51,009 nucleotides of DNA, taken from an uncultured Kiritimatiellota bacterium (GTDB lineage: Bacteria > Verrucomicrobiota > Kiritimatiellia > RFP12 > UBA1067). The stretch lies in assembly GCA_934635045.1 (NCBI GenBank), contig CAKTZA010000021.1, positions 1-51,009 on the forward strand, written 5' to 3'. The first letter of the stretch is position 1. Each line of letters opens with the position of its first letter. The position numbers and the translations under genes are program-made. A model generated the notes under the pieces. It had not been told where the DNA came from, ran no database searches, and worked only from the letters and a program-made list of their open reading frames with translations. Positions 35,018-43,680 of this stretch are shown in pieces.

Positions 35018-37417
35018 ATGAAACCAGAACTCGCGCTGGCGGCGGCGCTCGCCGCCGCGACGGCCGCCCGGGCGTCCGTGACGGTCCCTGACGCGGACTG
35101 GCAGTCGTATGACAGGCCGCTTCTCGTGGACGTCACGAGCGACATGACGCTGACGGCCGCGCTCGCGGGCAGGAGCCTGTCCGGCTGCGGGACGATCGTG
35201 AAGACGGGCCCCGCCGTCCTGACGGTCGACGGCGACGAGATCGCCTCGTTCGCCGGGGAGATCCACGTCTGGGAAGGCTGCTGGAAGGTGACGGCGAGCG
35301 GGCATCTCGGCACGGCGGCCGGCGGCACGTTCGTGCACGGGCGGACGAATGGGGACTACCCGCAGGAGAAGGACGGCAACGGCTACCTCTGGTTCGCGAA
35401 CACGAAGGCGTCCCAGGCGTCGTTCGAGGGCGAGGTCATCACCGTGTCCGGCTCCGGGCGCTACCGCGACTATCGGGGCTGGGGCGCGATCTACGCGTTC
35501 AGCGCGCAGGCGAACGACTCGTGGGGCGACGACTGCCCGTTCCGCTGGGGGTCGGTCTGGAAGCTGTCCGCCGACGCGACGGTCTGCATCCAGGGCGGCG
35601 AGCCCCGGCTCAACGTCGCCGACATCCGGCTGGAGGGCCATCGTCTGACCTTGATGGGCCGCATCGACGACCGACCTCTGGGCGACGGCCCGATGGCCGA
35701 CCGCATCGGGAACGTCGAGGGCTTCGGCGGGCTTTGCCTCAGGTCGGCCCTGAGCCTTTCGGGCCTGCTGGGCGGCTGGAGCGCGGCGCCCGGCGGCCAC
35801 CTGGCGTTGGACGGGTCGAGCCTCACGTACAAGGACCTGAAGCCGGTGGCCTCCGTGCCGCTCGTCGTCACGAACCGCTCGGTCTTCCTCACGCAGAGCT
35901 ACTTGGGCGGCGACCTGGACCCGCGCCGCTTCCAGAAGTTCCAGAACGTCTGCTCGAACCCGATCGACCTCGGGGCGACGCTGCAGGTCCGGCCGATCGT
36001 CGACGCCGGCTCGTCGCTGACGGTCACGAACGTCGTCACGGGCCCGGGCGGCTTCCTCGTCGGGGACGGCAAGAAGCGGAACTTCACGTTCCATCTCGAC
36101 AACGCCGCGAACGCCTTCAGGGGCGGCATCGACGTCTGCGGCCCGGCGATGACGGTCTCGCTCGGCGCGGACGGCTCGCTGCCGGCGGACGGCGGCGCGC
36201 TCGCCCTGACGAACGCGGCGGTCGCGTTCGCGCGCGCGGACGTCGCCTACCGCCTGCCCGACCTCGTCCTGGCCGGGACGAGCGCGGTCGAGACCGTGAC
36301 GGCCGATCCCGCGTCGGCGTGGCGGCACGCGCGCAAGGTGACGGCGGACGCCGCGACCTGGGCGAGCGCCGTCGGCGCGGCGTCGCTCGCGGTCGAGGAG
36401 GGCGCGCTGGACGTGCGCACGCTCTACGACCGCGCGCGGTTCGCGGGCCTGACCTGCTACTTCGCGACGAACGTGCCCGCCGGGACGTCCTTCGCCGACT
36501 TCAAGGCGCGGGCGACGAACGCCGTCGCGCAGTGCAAGACGACGAGGGACTATCTGAGCTACAACATCGGCGGCCGGCCGGAAGTCCCGGACGGCGGCGC
36601 CGTCGGCTACGAGGGCTGGATCTGGTGGGAGGGGAACGACGGCGACGCCTGGACGTTCGTGGCGGCGTCCGGGCCCGGGCTCGTCTACTGCGCGGTCAAC
36701 GGCGACGTCCTGTACGACTGCGACAACAGGACGATGAACAACCGCGTGCTCAACGCGTTTGCCGACCTTGACGCGCGCACGGTCACGGTCCGCCGCGGCT
36801 GGAACAGGTTCGAGGCCTTCACGCGCAAGGGATGGGGCGGCATGGCGAGCGCGACGACGGGCGCGTTCTCCTGGCCGGGCAGCAAGAGCCTCACGGTCTG
36901 CTTTGCCGGCGGCGAGTCGACCGATCCGAACGCCTACGCGCTCGTCTGCGACCGGTCGGAGGACGCGGAAAACGGCAAGGACCTCGTCTCCGCGACGGGC
37001 GACGCGACGCTGGACGGCCGCGACTGGATGCCGCGCTTCGGCGACGTGCAGGTCGCGGCGGGCGCGACGCTGAACCTGGGCGCGGCCCTGTCCTGCGCGT
37101 CGCTCGGCGGGTCTGGCGCGGTCTGCGGCGACGTCGCGGCGGAGAGGGTCCGGGTGGAGGCGAGGGGCTTTGCGGGCCCGCTCGCCGTCGATGGCGACGT
37201 GACGCTCTCGCAGGGCCTTGTCGAGCTGGTCGGCGGCGAGGCGCTGCGGACGGCCGAGAGCCTCCCGGTCCTCACGGCGACGGGCGCGATCCGCGGGGCG
37301 GAGGGCCTGACGGTCGTCTCGGACGGCAGGCACGCGTTTTCCGCGCGGGTCTCGGCGGACGGCAAGTCGATCCTGCTTACCTGCCATCGCCAGGGGCTGA
37401 TGCTCCTCGTCCGCTGA
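35018..37417 (+). CDS. Secreted autotransporter-like beta-strand protein
   Basis: A 799-residue protein with a signal peptide (MKPELALAAALAAATAARA) and a long beta-helix/beta-solenoid body. GTIVKTGPAVLTVDGDEIASF resembles the autotransporter-associated strand repeat when split as KTGPAVLTVDG, and ATLNLGAALSCASLGGSG is a second instance. No C-terminal beta-barrel is present; it ends in the short hydrophobic strand QGLMLLVR, like RGFAFIVR of the LRR protein. The ATG at 35018 is 8 nt from GGAGGG; the ATG at 35012 is too close. It may be a surface adhesin or glycan-binding protein of the locus (inference). Confidence 0.72.
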   Translation: MKPELALAAALAAATAARASVTVPDADWQSYDRPLLVDVTSDMTLTAALAGRSLSGCGTIVKTGPAVLTVDGDEIASFAGEIHVWEGCWKVTASGHLGTAAGGTFVHGRTNGDYPQEKDGNGYLWFANTKASQASFEGEVITVSGSGRYRDYRGWGAIYAFSAQANDSWGDDCPFRWGSVWKLSADATVCIQGGEPRLNVADIRLEGHRLTLMGRIDDRPLGDGPMADRIGNVEGFGGLCLRSALSLSGLLGGWSAAPGGHLALDGSSLTYKDLKPVASVPLVVTNRSVFLTQSYLGGDLDPRRFQKFQNVCSNPIDLGATLQVRPIVDAGSSLTVTNVVTGPGGFLVGDGKKRNFTFHLDNAANAFRGGIDVCGPAMTVSLGADGSLPADGGALALTNAAVAFARADVAYRLPDLVLAGTSAVETVTADPASAWRHARKVTADAATWASAVGAASLAVEEGALDVRTLYDRARFAGLTCYFATNVPAGTSFADFKARATNAVAQCKTTRDYLSYNIGGRPEVPDGGAVGYEGWIWWEGNDGDAWTFVAASGPGLVYCAVNGDVLYDCDNRTMNNRVLNAFADLDARTVTVRRGWNRFEAFTRKGWGGMASATTGAFSWPGSKSLTVCFAGGESTDPNAYALVCDRSEDAENGKDLVSATGDATLDGRDWMPRFGDVQVAAGATLNLGAALSCASLGGSGAVCGDVAAERVRVEARGFAGPLAVDGDVTLSQGLVELVGGEALRTAESLPVLTATGAIRGAEGLTVVSDGRHAFSARVSADGKSILLTCHRQGLMLLVR

Positions 37418-37433
37418 AGGGAGGGCGCGCGAC

Positions 37434-40400
37434 ATGAAGACACAGGCGCAGGTGGTGGCGGTTCTCGCCCTGGCGGCGTTGCCGGGCCTCGGCGCGCCGC
37501 AGTTCGGCACGCCTTTCTCGGACGGCCTCGTGCTGCAGCGCGACCGCGCCGTGCCCGTCTGGGGGACGGCGGAGCCGGGCGCGCGCGTGCGCGTCACGTT
37601 CGCCGGGCAGGCGAAGGAGGCGACGGCTGACGCGAACGGCGACTGGCGCGTCGACCTCGACCCGCTGCCGGCCTCGAAAGAGCCGCGCGAGCTCGTCCTC
37701 GCGCCGGGCGCGGGCGACGGCGCCGCCGTGACGGTCTCGGACGTCCTCGTCGGCGAGGTCTGGCTCTGCTCGGGGCAGAGCAACGCCGAGTGCCCGATCT
37801 GGGGCGACAACCCGCGCTACCGCGACGGCTGGGGCGCGATGACGCTGCGCGCGACCGTCAAGCCGTTCGTCCGGCTGGCCAAGGCCGGGCGGAGGTGGTC
37901 GGTGAAGCCGCGGCGCGACGCGCCGCGGGCGGTCTGGCGGAAGATGACGCCCGGGCTTTACGACGCGTTCAGGAAGGGCGTCGAGCTGCCGTCCGCCGTC
38001 GGCTACTACTACGCGCTGGAGCTGGCGAACGCGCTCGACGTGCCGATCGGGCTCGTGGACTGCTCGTGGGGCGGCACGAACATCGACGCCTGGACGCCGC
38101 GGAGCGGCTACGCGAACCGCCCCGCGCTCGCGGACGTCGCCGCCTATCCGCTGAAGGAGACGTGGAACGCGGCGACGGACCGCGCGGGCGTGATCAGCGG
38201 ACTTCAGCAGCAGCCGACCGTCCTCTGGAACGGGATTGTCGCGGCCTACGCGCCGATGGCGATCCGCGGCTTCGTCTGGTACCAGGGCTGCCACAACAGC
38301 TGGGAGCCGAAGCGCTACGCCGCGAAGATGCACGCGCTCTACGACGGCTGGGCGAAGGAGTTCGAGAACCCGGCGCTCGAGATGTACTTCGCCCAGCTCG
38401 CGCCCTGGGGGCAAAACAACATCGCCGCGATCCAGATGGCCCAGGCGACGTTCGCCGCCGAGGAGCCGCACGCGGCGATGGCGGTCATCAACGACGTCGG
38501 GAACCTGACGGACATCCACCCGAACGACAAGCGCACGGTCGCCCGGCGCCTCTCGCTGCACGCGCTCCGCCGCCTGTACGGCTTCGCCGAGGTCGAGAAC
38601 GAGTCGCCGACCGTGCGCGGCTGGAAGACGGACGGCCCGCGCGTGACGCTCTCCTTTGACCATGCCGAGGGCTTCTACGTGTACAACCCGGACGGCAGCG
38701 TCTCGAACGGCTTCGAGCTGGCGGGCGTCGACGGCGTGTTCCGCCCGGCGCGGATCGTCAACCTCTTCGAGACGAGGCACTGGAAGACGGGCAAGCCGGA
38801 GTACCGCGGGCCGCTCGTCGGCACGAACATCGTCCTGGAGGCGGACGGCGTCCGCGAGCCGAACCGCGTCCGCTACCTGCACGCGCGCCCCTGGTTCGGC
38901 TCGGTCTACTCGGACGCCGGCCTGCCGCTCGGGGCGTTTGAGATCGCGAGCTTCACGCACAGGCCGTTTAGCCTGAAGGGGACCTGGTGCAGCCTCGGGA
39001 CGTCCATCACCTGGCTGGACACCCATCCGGGATCGTCGCGCGGCGGCATGACGCGCGGCTACCAGTCCCGCGTCCAGGACGTCGTCTCGTTCGACGGCTA
39101 CGTCAACGGCGGCGCGAACGCGAGCGTGCTGGCCGAGGCCCTCGACAAGGTCGTGAAGGCCGACTGGTACACGATCGAGCACGGCATCAACGACTGGGGC
39201 AAGTCGACGCCGGTCGGCACGCTCGCGGACTATCGCGCGCAGGCGACGAACGGCACGTTCTACGCCGACTACCGCCGCCTGATCGACCGGATCCGCGCGC
39301 TCAGCCCGTCGGCGAGGATCCTGCTCTGCACGCCGCGCCGCGGGTGCCGCTTCGGCACGTACCTGCCGGCGGCGCCCGGCCTCCCCAAGAACGGCATCTT
39401 CCTGAAGGACTACGTCGACGCCGTGCGGGCGATCGCGGCGGAAGAGGGCTTCCCCGTCATCGACTTCTACGCGAACTGCGCCGCGGACGAGGAGCTTGCG
39501 GACCTTTCCTACGACGACGCGCTCCATCCGAACGACAAGGGTTACCAGCGCATGGCCGAAGAGGTGATCCGCGTGCTGGAGACGCAGCGGGCGCTCGCCC
39601 CCGCCGCCCCGGCGGGGACGGCCCCCGGGCCCGGCCTTCGCGGCGGCCGGGGCCGGCCGCGCGGGCGCGTCATGTTCTGGTATGACGTCGAGGACTATGT
39701 CTGCGACGCGGCGGACGAGGGGACGCTCTGTCACGCCCGCATGCTGACGGAGCTCGGCGTGCGCGGCAACTTCAGCCTGGTCGGCTTCTATGCCCAGCGG
39801 CTGGTCGAGCGCGGGCGCTTCGACGTCATCGAGGCGCTGAAGGGGCATTGCCTCGGCTCGCAGACGCTGTACCACTCGCGGCACCCGACGATCTGCGAAT
39901 ACACGGACGTCGCGGACTGGGGCGCGGCCTACCGCCGCTGCCTGGCCGAGGAGTCCGAGTGCATCGGCATGATCAAGGCCGTCTTCGGGCTTGACTCGAT
40001 CGACCTGTTCGTCCCGCCGGGCACGAGCGTGACGCCTGTGGCGATGTATGCCTATGCCGACAGGGGCGTGACGTTCTACGGCGGCGGCCTCGACATCTTC
40101 GGGGACAGCCTGGCCGAGCGCCCGGCCTGGTATTGCAACATGCTGCACGTCCCGTACAGCCCCGCGTCGCTGCGCGACAACGACACCCTGGCGAAGCGCG
40201 ACCTCACCGTCATCGCCACGCACCCGAACCAGCTCGTGACGGCCGAGTTCTGGGACGGCGTCAACTACGCCGGCGGCAACCTCGTCCCCTGGCGGCAGTG
40301 GCGGCAGCCCCGGCTGCTCACGCCGGAGCAGCAGCGGCGCGAGCGCGAGGGCTGGCGCGAGATGGTCGCCGGCATCGTGAACGACAGGCGCCTGACGGTC

Positions 40401-40952
40401 GTGACGTGCGAGGACCTGGCGCGGGAGATCCGGCCGCGCGTCGCCATCCGCCGCTCGGACGTCCCTCGCCTCCGGGCGGCCATGAGCCGGGGCTTCGAGC
40501 CGGTCGAGGAGCCCTCCTGGTGCGTGTCCGACGTCTTCCAGGCGGCGGTTGCCTTCCTGCGGGGGGCGTCGTCGTTCCTGCCGGGGAAGGCCTGGGGCTT
40601 CCTCGAGCGCCCAATCGGCGTCACGGAGCCCGTCACCGTGACCCGCGCCGACGTCACGGCGGCGGCGCGGGCCCTTGACGTGCGCGCGTTCCTGCCGCCG
40701 CAGGTCGCGGTCGGCGACCGGAAGGTCGGGCCGGGCGACTTCCTGGTCGCGATGCTCGAGCTCCTCGACGGCGACGCCGAGACCGTGACGCTCGAGCCGC
40801 GCGACCAGATCGGCCCGATGGGCCGGCATCTTCCGAACCTGCCGGACCTGAAGCTGGGGCAGGGCGACTGGCCGATCTACGCGAAGAGCTTCAAGGACGA
40901 GTACGTCTCAGACCGCCTTCGCTGGCAGTTCTGGACCTTGCGCCACGAGTAG
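37434..40952 (+). CDS. Three-domain secreted esterase: sialate O-acetylesterase / SGNH hydrolase / polysaccharide deacetylase-like
   Basis: A 1172-residue secreted enzyme with three catalytic-type domains. The first (about 25-500) is a sialate O-acetylesterase-like SASA domain with nucleophile Ser116 in CSGQSNAE, FVWYQGCHN, and D359/H362 in TDIHPND. The second (about 510-725) is an SGNH esterase with Ser524 in GTSI, GINDW, and D695/H698 in DALHPND. A Pro/Gly/Arg linker leads to a NodB-like domain (about 747-1000) starting MFWYDVEDY; its second motif reads HSRH rather than H(S/T)xxH, so it may be degenerate. GGGAGGG precedes the ATG. It likely strips acetyl groups from the glycan cut by the neighbouring enzymes. 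Confidence 0.82.
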   Translation: MKTQAQVVAVLALAALPGLGAPQFGTPFSDGLVLQRDRAVPVWGTAEPGARVRVTFAGQAKEATADANGDWRVDLDPLPASKEPRELVLAPGAGDGAAVTVSDVLVGEVWLCSGQSNAECPIWGDNPRYRDGWGAMTLRATVKPFVRLAKAGRRWSVKPRRDAPRAVWRKMTPGLYDAFRKGVELPSAVGYYYALELANALDVPIGLVDCSWGGTNIDAWTPRSGYANRPALADVAAYPLKETWNAATDRAGVISGLQQQPTVLWNGIVAAYAPMAIRGFVWYQGCHNSWEPKRYAAKMHALYDGWAKEFENPALEMYFAQLAPWGQNNIAAIQMAQATFAAEEPHAAMAVINDVGNLTDIHPNDKRTVARRLSLHALRRLYGFAEVENESPTVRGWKTDGPRVTLSFDHAEGFYVYNPDGSVSNGFELAGVDGVFRPARIVNLFETRHWKTGKPEYRGPLVGTNIVLEADGVREPNRVRYLHARPWFGSVYSDAGLPLGAFEIASFTHRPFSLKGTWCSLGTSITWLDTHPGSSRGGMTRGYQSRVQDVVSFDGYVNGGANASVLAEALDKVVKADWYTIEHGINDWGKSTPVGTLADYRAQATNGTFYADYRRLIDRIRALSPSARILLCTPRRGCRFGTYLPAAPGLPKNGIFLKDYVDAVRAIAAEEGFPVIDFYANCAADEELADLSYDDALHPNDKGYQRMAEEVIRVLETQRALAPAAPAGTAPGPGLRGGRGRPRGRVMFWYDVEDYVCDAADEGTLCHARMLTELGVRGNFSLVGFYAQRLVERGRFDVIEALKGHCLGSQTLYHSRHPTICEYTDVADWGAAYRRCLAEESECIGMIKAVFGLDSIDLFVPPGTSVTPVAMYAYADRGVTFYGGGLDIFGDSLAERPAWYCNMLHVPYSPASLRDNDTLAKRDLTVIATHPNQLVTAEFWDGVNYAGGNLVPWRQWRQPRLLTPEQQRREREGWREMVAGIVNDRRLTVVTCEDLAREIRPRVAIRRSDVPRLRAAMSRGFEPVEEPSWCVSDVFQAAVAFLRGASSFLPGKAWGFLERPIGVTEPVTVTRADVTAAARALDVRAFLPPQVAVGDRKVGPGDFLVAMLELLDGDAETVTLEPRDQIGPMGRHLPNLPDLKLGQGDWPIYAKSFKDEYVSDRLRWQFWTLRHE

Positions 40953-40992
40953 CCGCTTTAGAGCACGCGAGGGGCGGGCGCGGTGCATGCAT

Positions 40993-41014
40993 AAGGGTCT
41001 GCCGCCGGACCCTT
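40993..41014 (+). other. Hairpin after the esterase gene
   Basis: AAGGGTC (40993-40999) and GACCCTT (41008-41014) form a perfect 7-bp stem 40 nt after the stop, without a T-run. It is a possible weak terminator. Confidence 0.35.
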
Positions 41015-41043
41015 TGCCGCCGCCGTGCGCCGCAAGCGTGATT

Positions 41044-41107
41044 ATGAAATCGAATAGGTTTATTTGGTGAAATGAATATGGCCTTTTCGGCGGCGGTTTG
41101 CTACAAT
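41044..41107 (+). promoter_or_regulatory. Operator/promoter module of the sugar porter
   Basis: ATGAAATCGAATA (41044-41056) and GTGAAATGAATA (41067-41078) are direct repeats with a 23-bp period. Twenty-three nt later comes the extended -10 TTTGCTACAAT, with TACAAT at 41102-41107. The module at 50890-50953 has the same repeats, spacing and -10. The ATG follows the -10 by 10 nt. Confidence 0.78.
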
Positions 41108-41117
41108 ATCCCGCGTG

Positions 41118-42545
41118 ATGACGAAAAAGGGACAGATGTCGGTCGGCTTCCTCCTCGCGATGGCGGGGCTGGGCGGGCTGTTGTACGGAATCGACTTCGG
41201 CACAATCGCCGCCGCGATGCCGTACATCCGCGCGCTGGGGCTGTTTTCGGACGCCCAGCTCAGCGTCGTCGTCGGGGCGGTGCTGTTCGGCGGCATCGTC
41301 TCGTCGCTGACGGCGGGCGTGCTGGCCGAGCGGTTCGGGCGCAAGCGGATGATCGTCGCGTCCGCCGCGCTCTTCCTCGTCGCGATCCCGGTCGTCTGCC
41401 TGTCGTCCGGCTCGTTCGCCGCGATGGTCGCCGGGCGCGTCCTCCAGGGCATGAGCGCGGGCTACATGTCCGTCGTGATGCCCATGTACCTCACGGAAAC
41501 GCTGCCGCCGGCGATTCGCGGGCGCGGCACGGGCGTCTTCCAGTTCTGCCTCGGGCTGGGGCTCGTCCTCGCGGCGACGGTCGGCTACGCCGTGGCGGCG
41601 ACGTTCGGTGCGTCGCTGAAGGATCTCGCCTGGAAGGTCAACTTCTGGTGGACGATGCTGCCGGTCGCGGTTCTCTTCTTTGGGGCGCTGCGGCTCAGGG
41701 AAAGTCCGGTGTGGGCGGAGAAAGGAAAAGGGAAGAAGGAAGAGGGAAGAAGTGAGGATAATCAATATTTTGATGTGCTTTCAGGGGATGCCAATACGGA
41801 CAAGAAGCCGAAGCGGTCCAAACTTCTTCCTTCTTCCTTTTTCCCTCTTCCTTTTCTCTCTCGCCGCTACGTCGTGCCGTTCCTGCTCGCCGTGCTCGTC
41901 CTGACGTTCAACAAGACGACGGGCATGAGCTCGATCACGAGCTATTCGGTCGTCATCTTCAACAAGGCGGGGTTTGCGGGCTCGCTCGGCAATGTCGGCG
42001 ACTTCGCGATCAAGCTGACGAACCTGCTGATGACGGTCGTCGCCGCCGCGCTCGTCGACCGCAAGGGCCGCACGTTCCTCCTCAAGCTCGGCACGGCGGG
42101 CATGACGCTCGGCCTCGCGGCGATCGGCGGCGTCTTCCTCGCGATCGAGCGCTTCGGCGTCGCGGCGAACGCGGCGACGGGCGTCCTCTGCCTCGCGGCG
42201 TTCTTCCTGATGCAGGTTTTCTATGCGCTGGGGCCGGGCATCTGCGTGTGGCTCGTCCTTTCGGAGTTGATGCCGCAGCGCATCCGCGCCAACGGCATGG
42301 CGATTGCGCTCTTCATGAACCAGTTCGTCGCGTGGGGGCTCGCCTCGACGTTCCTGCCGTGGGTCAACCGCTGGGGCTGGTATTCGATGTTCTTCTTCTT
42401 CGCCGCGAACGGCGTCCTCTATTTCCTCACCGCGTGCTTCATCCCCGAGACGAAGGGCAAGTCACTGGAGGAGCTGGAGACGCTGTTCGAGAAAAAGAAC
42501 GAGTTGCTTTCGCTGTTCAGGCGCCGCCAGCGGAAAAGAGATTGA
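41118..42545 (+). CDS. Sugar porter family MFS transporter
   Basis: A 475-residue, 12-span inner-membrane sugar transporter. Family signatures are RFGRKRM after the second helix, RGRGTGVFQF, RESPVWA at the start of the central loop, DRKGR, and the C-terminal PETKGKSLEELE. The central cytoplasmic loop carries an in-frame low-GC repeat insertion (41717-41863) encoding EKGKGKKEEGRSED and LLPSSFFPLPF. The start is ATG 41118 or GTG 41115; the -10 box ends 7-10 nt upstream and no ribosome-binding site is present, so the mRNA is near-leaderless. It probably imports the sugar released by the GH89/GH20 enzymes downstream. Confidence 0.88.
   Translation: MTKKGQMSVGFLLAMAGLGGLLYGIDFGTIAAAMPYIRALGLFSDAQLSVVVGAVLFGGIVSSLTAGVLAERFGRKRMIVASAALFLVAIPVVCLSSGSFAAMVAGRVLQGMSAGYMSVVMPMYLTETLPPAIRGRGTGVFQFCLGLGLVLAATVGYAVAATFGASLKDLAWKVNFWWTMLPVAVLFFGALRLRESPVWAEKGKGKKEEGRSEDNQYFDVLSGDANTDKKPKRSKLLPSSFFPLPFLSRRYVVPFLLAVLVLTFNKTTGMSSITSYSVVIFNKAGFAGSLGNVGDFAIKLTNLLMTVVAAALVDRKGRTFLLKLGTAGMTLGLAAIGGVFLAIERFGVAANAATGVLCLAAFFLMQVFYALGPGICVWLVLSELMPQRIRANGMAIALFMNQFVAWGLASTFLPWVNRWGWYSMFFFFAANGVLYFLTACFIPETKGKSLEELETLFEKKNELLSLFRRRQRKRD
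41717..41863. repeat. MITE-like inverted-repeat insertion in the sugar porter loop
   Basis: A purine-rich arm (41717-41757, with GGGAAGAAGTGAGGA) and its pyrimidine-rich inverse (41819-41863) flank a low-GC centre containing ATCAATATTTTGAT. The arm recurs in intergenic DNA at 46731-46766. The insertion keeps the reading frame. Confidence 0.7.
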
Positions 42546-42571
42546 CCACCACCACAAACAAACCTAAACCC

Positions 42572-43600
42572 ATGATTACCGAAACATCCATCAGCTACTA
42601 CGGACTCAACTACGTCGAACACGCGGAAGCGGACTTCAAGGAGATGAAGGCGCACGGCGTCACGCAGGTCATCCTCGCCGTGACCGAATTCGACTTCGAC
42701 TTCTGGCGGCCGAACATCCCCGCCATCGTCGACAAGGCGCACGAACTCGGACTGAAGGTCCTCATCGACCCGTGGGGCAACGGCAAGTACTTCGGCGGCG
42801 AGCAGGTCTCGAAGTTCCTTCAGGACAACGTCGAAAACCGCCAGGTCTCGGCCCTCACCGGCGAGAAGCTGCCCTACGCCTGCTTCAACACGAACAGCTA
42901 TCGCGACTACTTCAGGAACTTCTGCACGACGCTTGCCCGCGAGGCGAAGCCGGACGGCTTCTTTTGGGACGAGCCGCACTACGCCTTCCCGAAGGGCATC
43001 GCGTCCATCACGGGCGGCGTCGCCGACGACTGGACGTGTTCCTGTCCCGTCTGCCGCAAGCGGTTCGAGGACTACTACGGCTATCCGATGCCGCGCTACA
43101 TGACGAACGATGTGAAGGCGTTCCGCTGGCGCGAGGCGCTCGTCGTCCTCTCCGACACGTCGAAGGCGCTGAAGGAGATCGACCCGAAGCTGGAGATCAC
43201 GTGCTGCGTACACGCGACGCAGAACGGCTACTACGTCTCGGAGTATCGCGGCTACGACAACTGGGATCTGGTGGGGGCCTGTCCCTACTTCGACGTCTTC
43301 TCGACGACGATCATCAACTGGGCGCTCCCCGAGGACTTCTACCGCGACATCACCGCGCGCACCGTCGCGATCGCGAAGAAGTACGGCAAGAAGTCCGAAC
43401 GCTGGCTCATGGGCTACTACAAGCAGCCGAAGGACTGGGCGCAGGTCGCCAAGTGGGTGGACATCGCCGAGGAGATGGGCGTCGACCGCCTCGCGGCGTG
43501 GACCTATCGCGGCGGCTACGGCACGGTCGTCGGCGCGCCTGACGCGCTCAAGCTCTGGGACACGATCGGCGAGAGCTACCGCCGCGTCTGCAGGAAGTGA
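42572..43600 (+). CDS. Putative TIM-barrel glycosidase-like protein
   Basis: A 342-residue protein without a signal peptide. SISYYGLNYVEHAEADFKEM, GLKVLIDPWGNGKYF and PDGFFWDEPHYAF have the strand-helix pattern of a (beta/alpha)8 glycosidase-like barrel; WDEPH has an acidic residue where catalytic residues often sit. CSCPVCRKRFEDYYG may bind a metal. No precise family is recognised; a cytoplasmic role on imported oligosaccharides fits the context. The ATG follows an A/C-rich leader (ACAAACAAACCTAAACCC) with no Shine-Dalgarno. The longer in-frame start at 42248 lies inside the transporter gene. Confidence 0.65.
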   Translation: MITETSISYYGLNYVEHAEADFKEMKAHGVTQVILAVTEFDFDFWRPNIPAIVDKAHELGLKVLIDPWGNGKYFGGEQVSKFLQDNVENRQVSALTGEKLPYACFNTNSYRDYFRNFCTTLAREAKPDGFFWDEPHYAFPKGIASITGGVADDWTCSCPVCRKRFEDYYGYPMPRYMTNDVKAFRWREALVVLSDTSKALKEIDPKLEITCCVHATQNGYYVSEYRGYDNWDLVGACPYFDVFSTTIINWALPEDFYRDITARTVAIAKKYGKKSERWLMGYYKQPKDWAQVAKWVDIAEEMGVDRLAAWTYRGGYGTVVGAPDALKLWDTIGESYRRVCRK

Positions 43601-43619
43601 TGTTCAAGCGGACGGGAAT

Positions 43620-43648
43620 GGCCGTGTAGAAGTGTAGAAATGCAGATG
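43620..43648 (+). repeat. GGCCGTGTAGAAGTG repeat, copy 1 (left of GH89)
   Basis: GGCCGTGTAGAAGTGTAGAA and its continuation are found inverted at 45911-45939, immediately after the GH89 gene, and at 49381-49406. The first two copies bracket the GH89 gene as inverted repeats. Confidence 0.75.
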
Positions 43649-43680
43649 AAGACAAGAAGAGACACCATGAAAGGAAACAG

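Noticed and set aside
42248..42571. Longer start for the TIM-barrel protein
   Set aside because: The extension overlaps the end of the sugar porter gene in another frame and is Arg/Leu-rich; homologous-looking sequence begins at 42572.
43274..43285. GGGGCCTGTCCC in the 42.6 kb barrel gene as another REP
   Set aside because: It matches 12 of 13 positions and encodes plausible family residues (VGACPYFD); chance in GC-rich DNA is likely.
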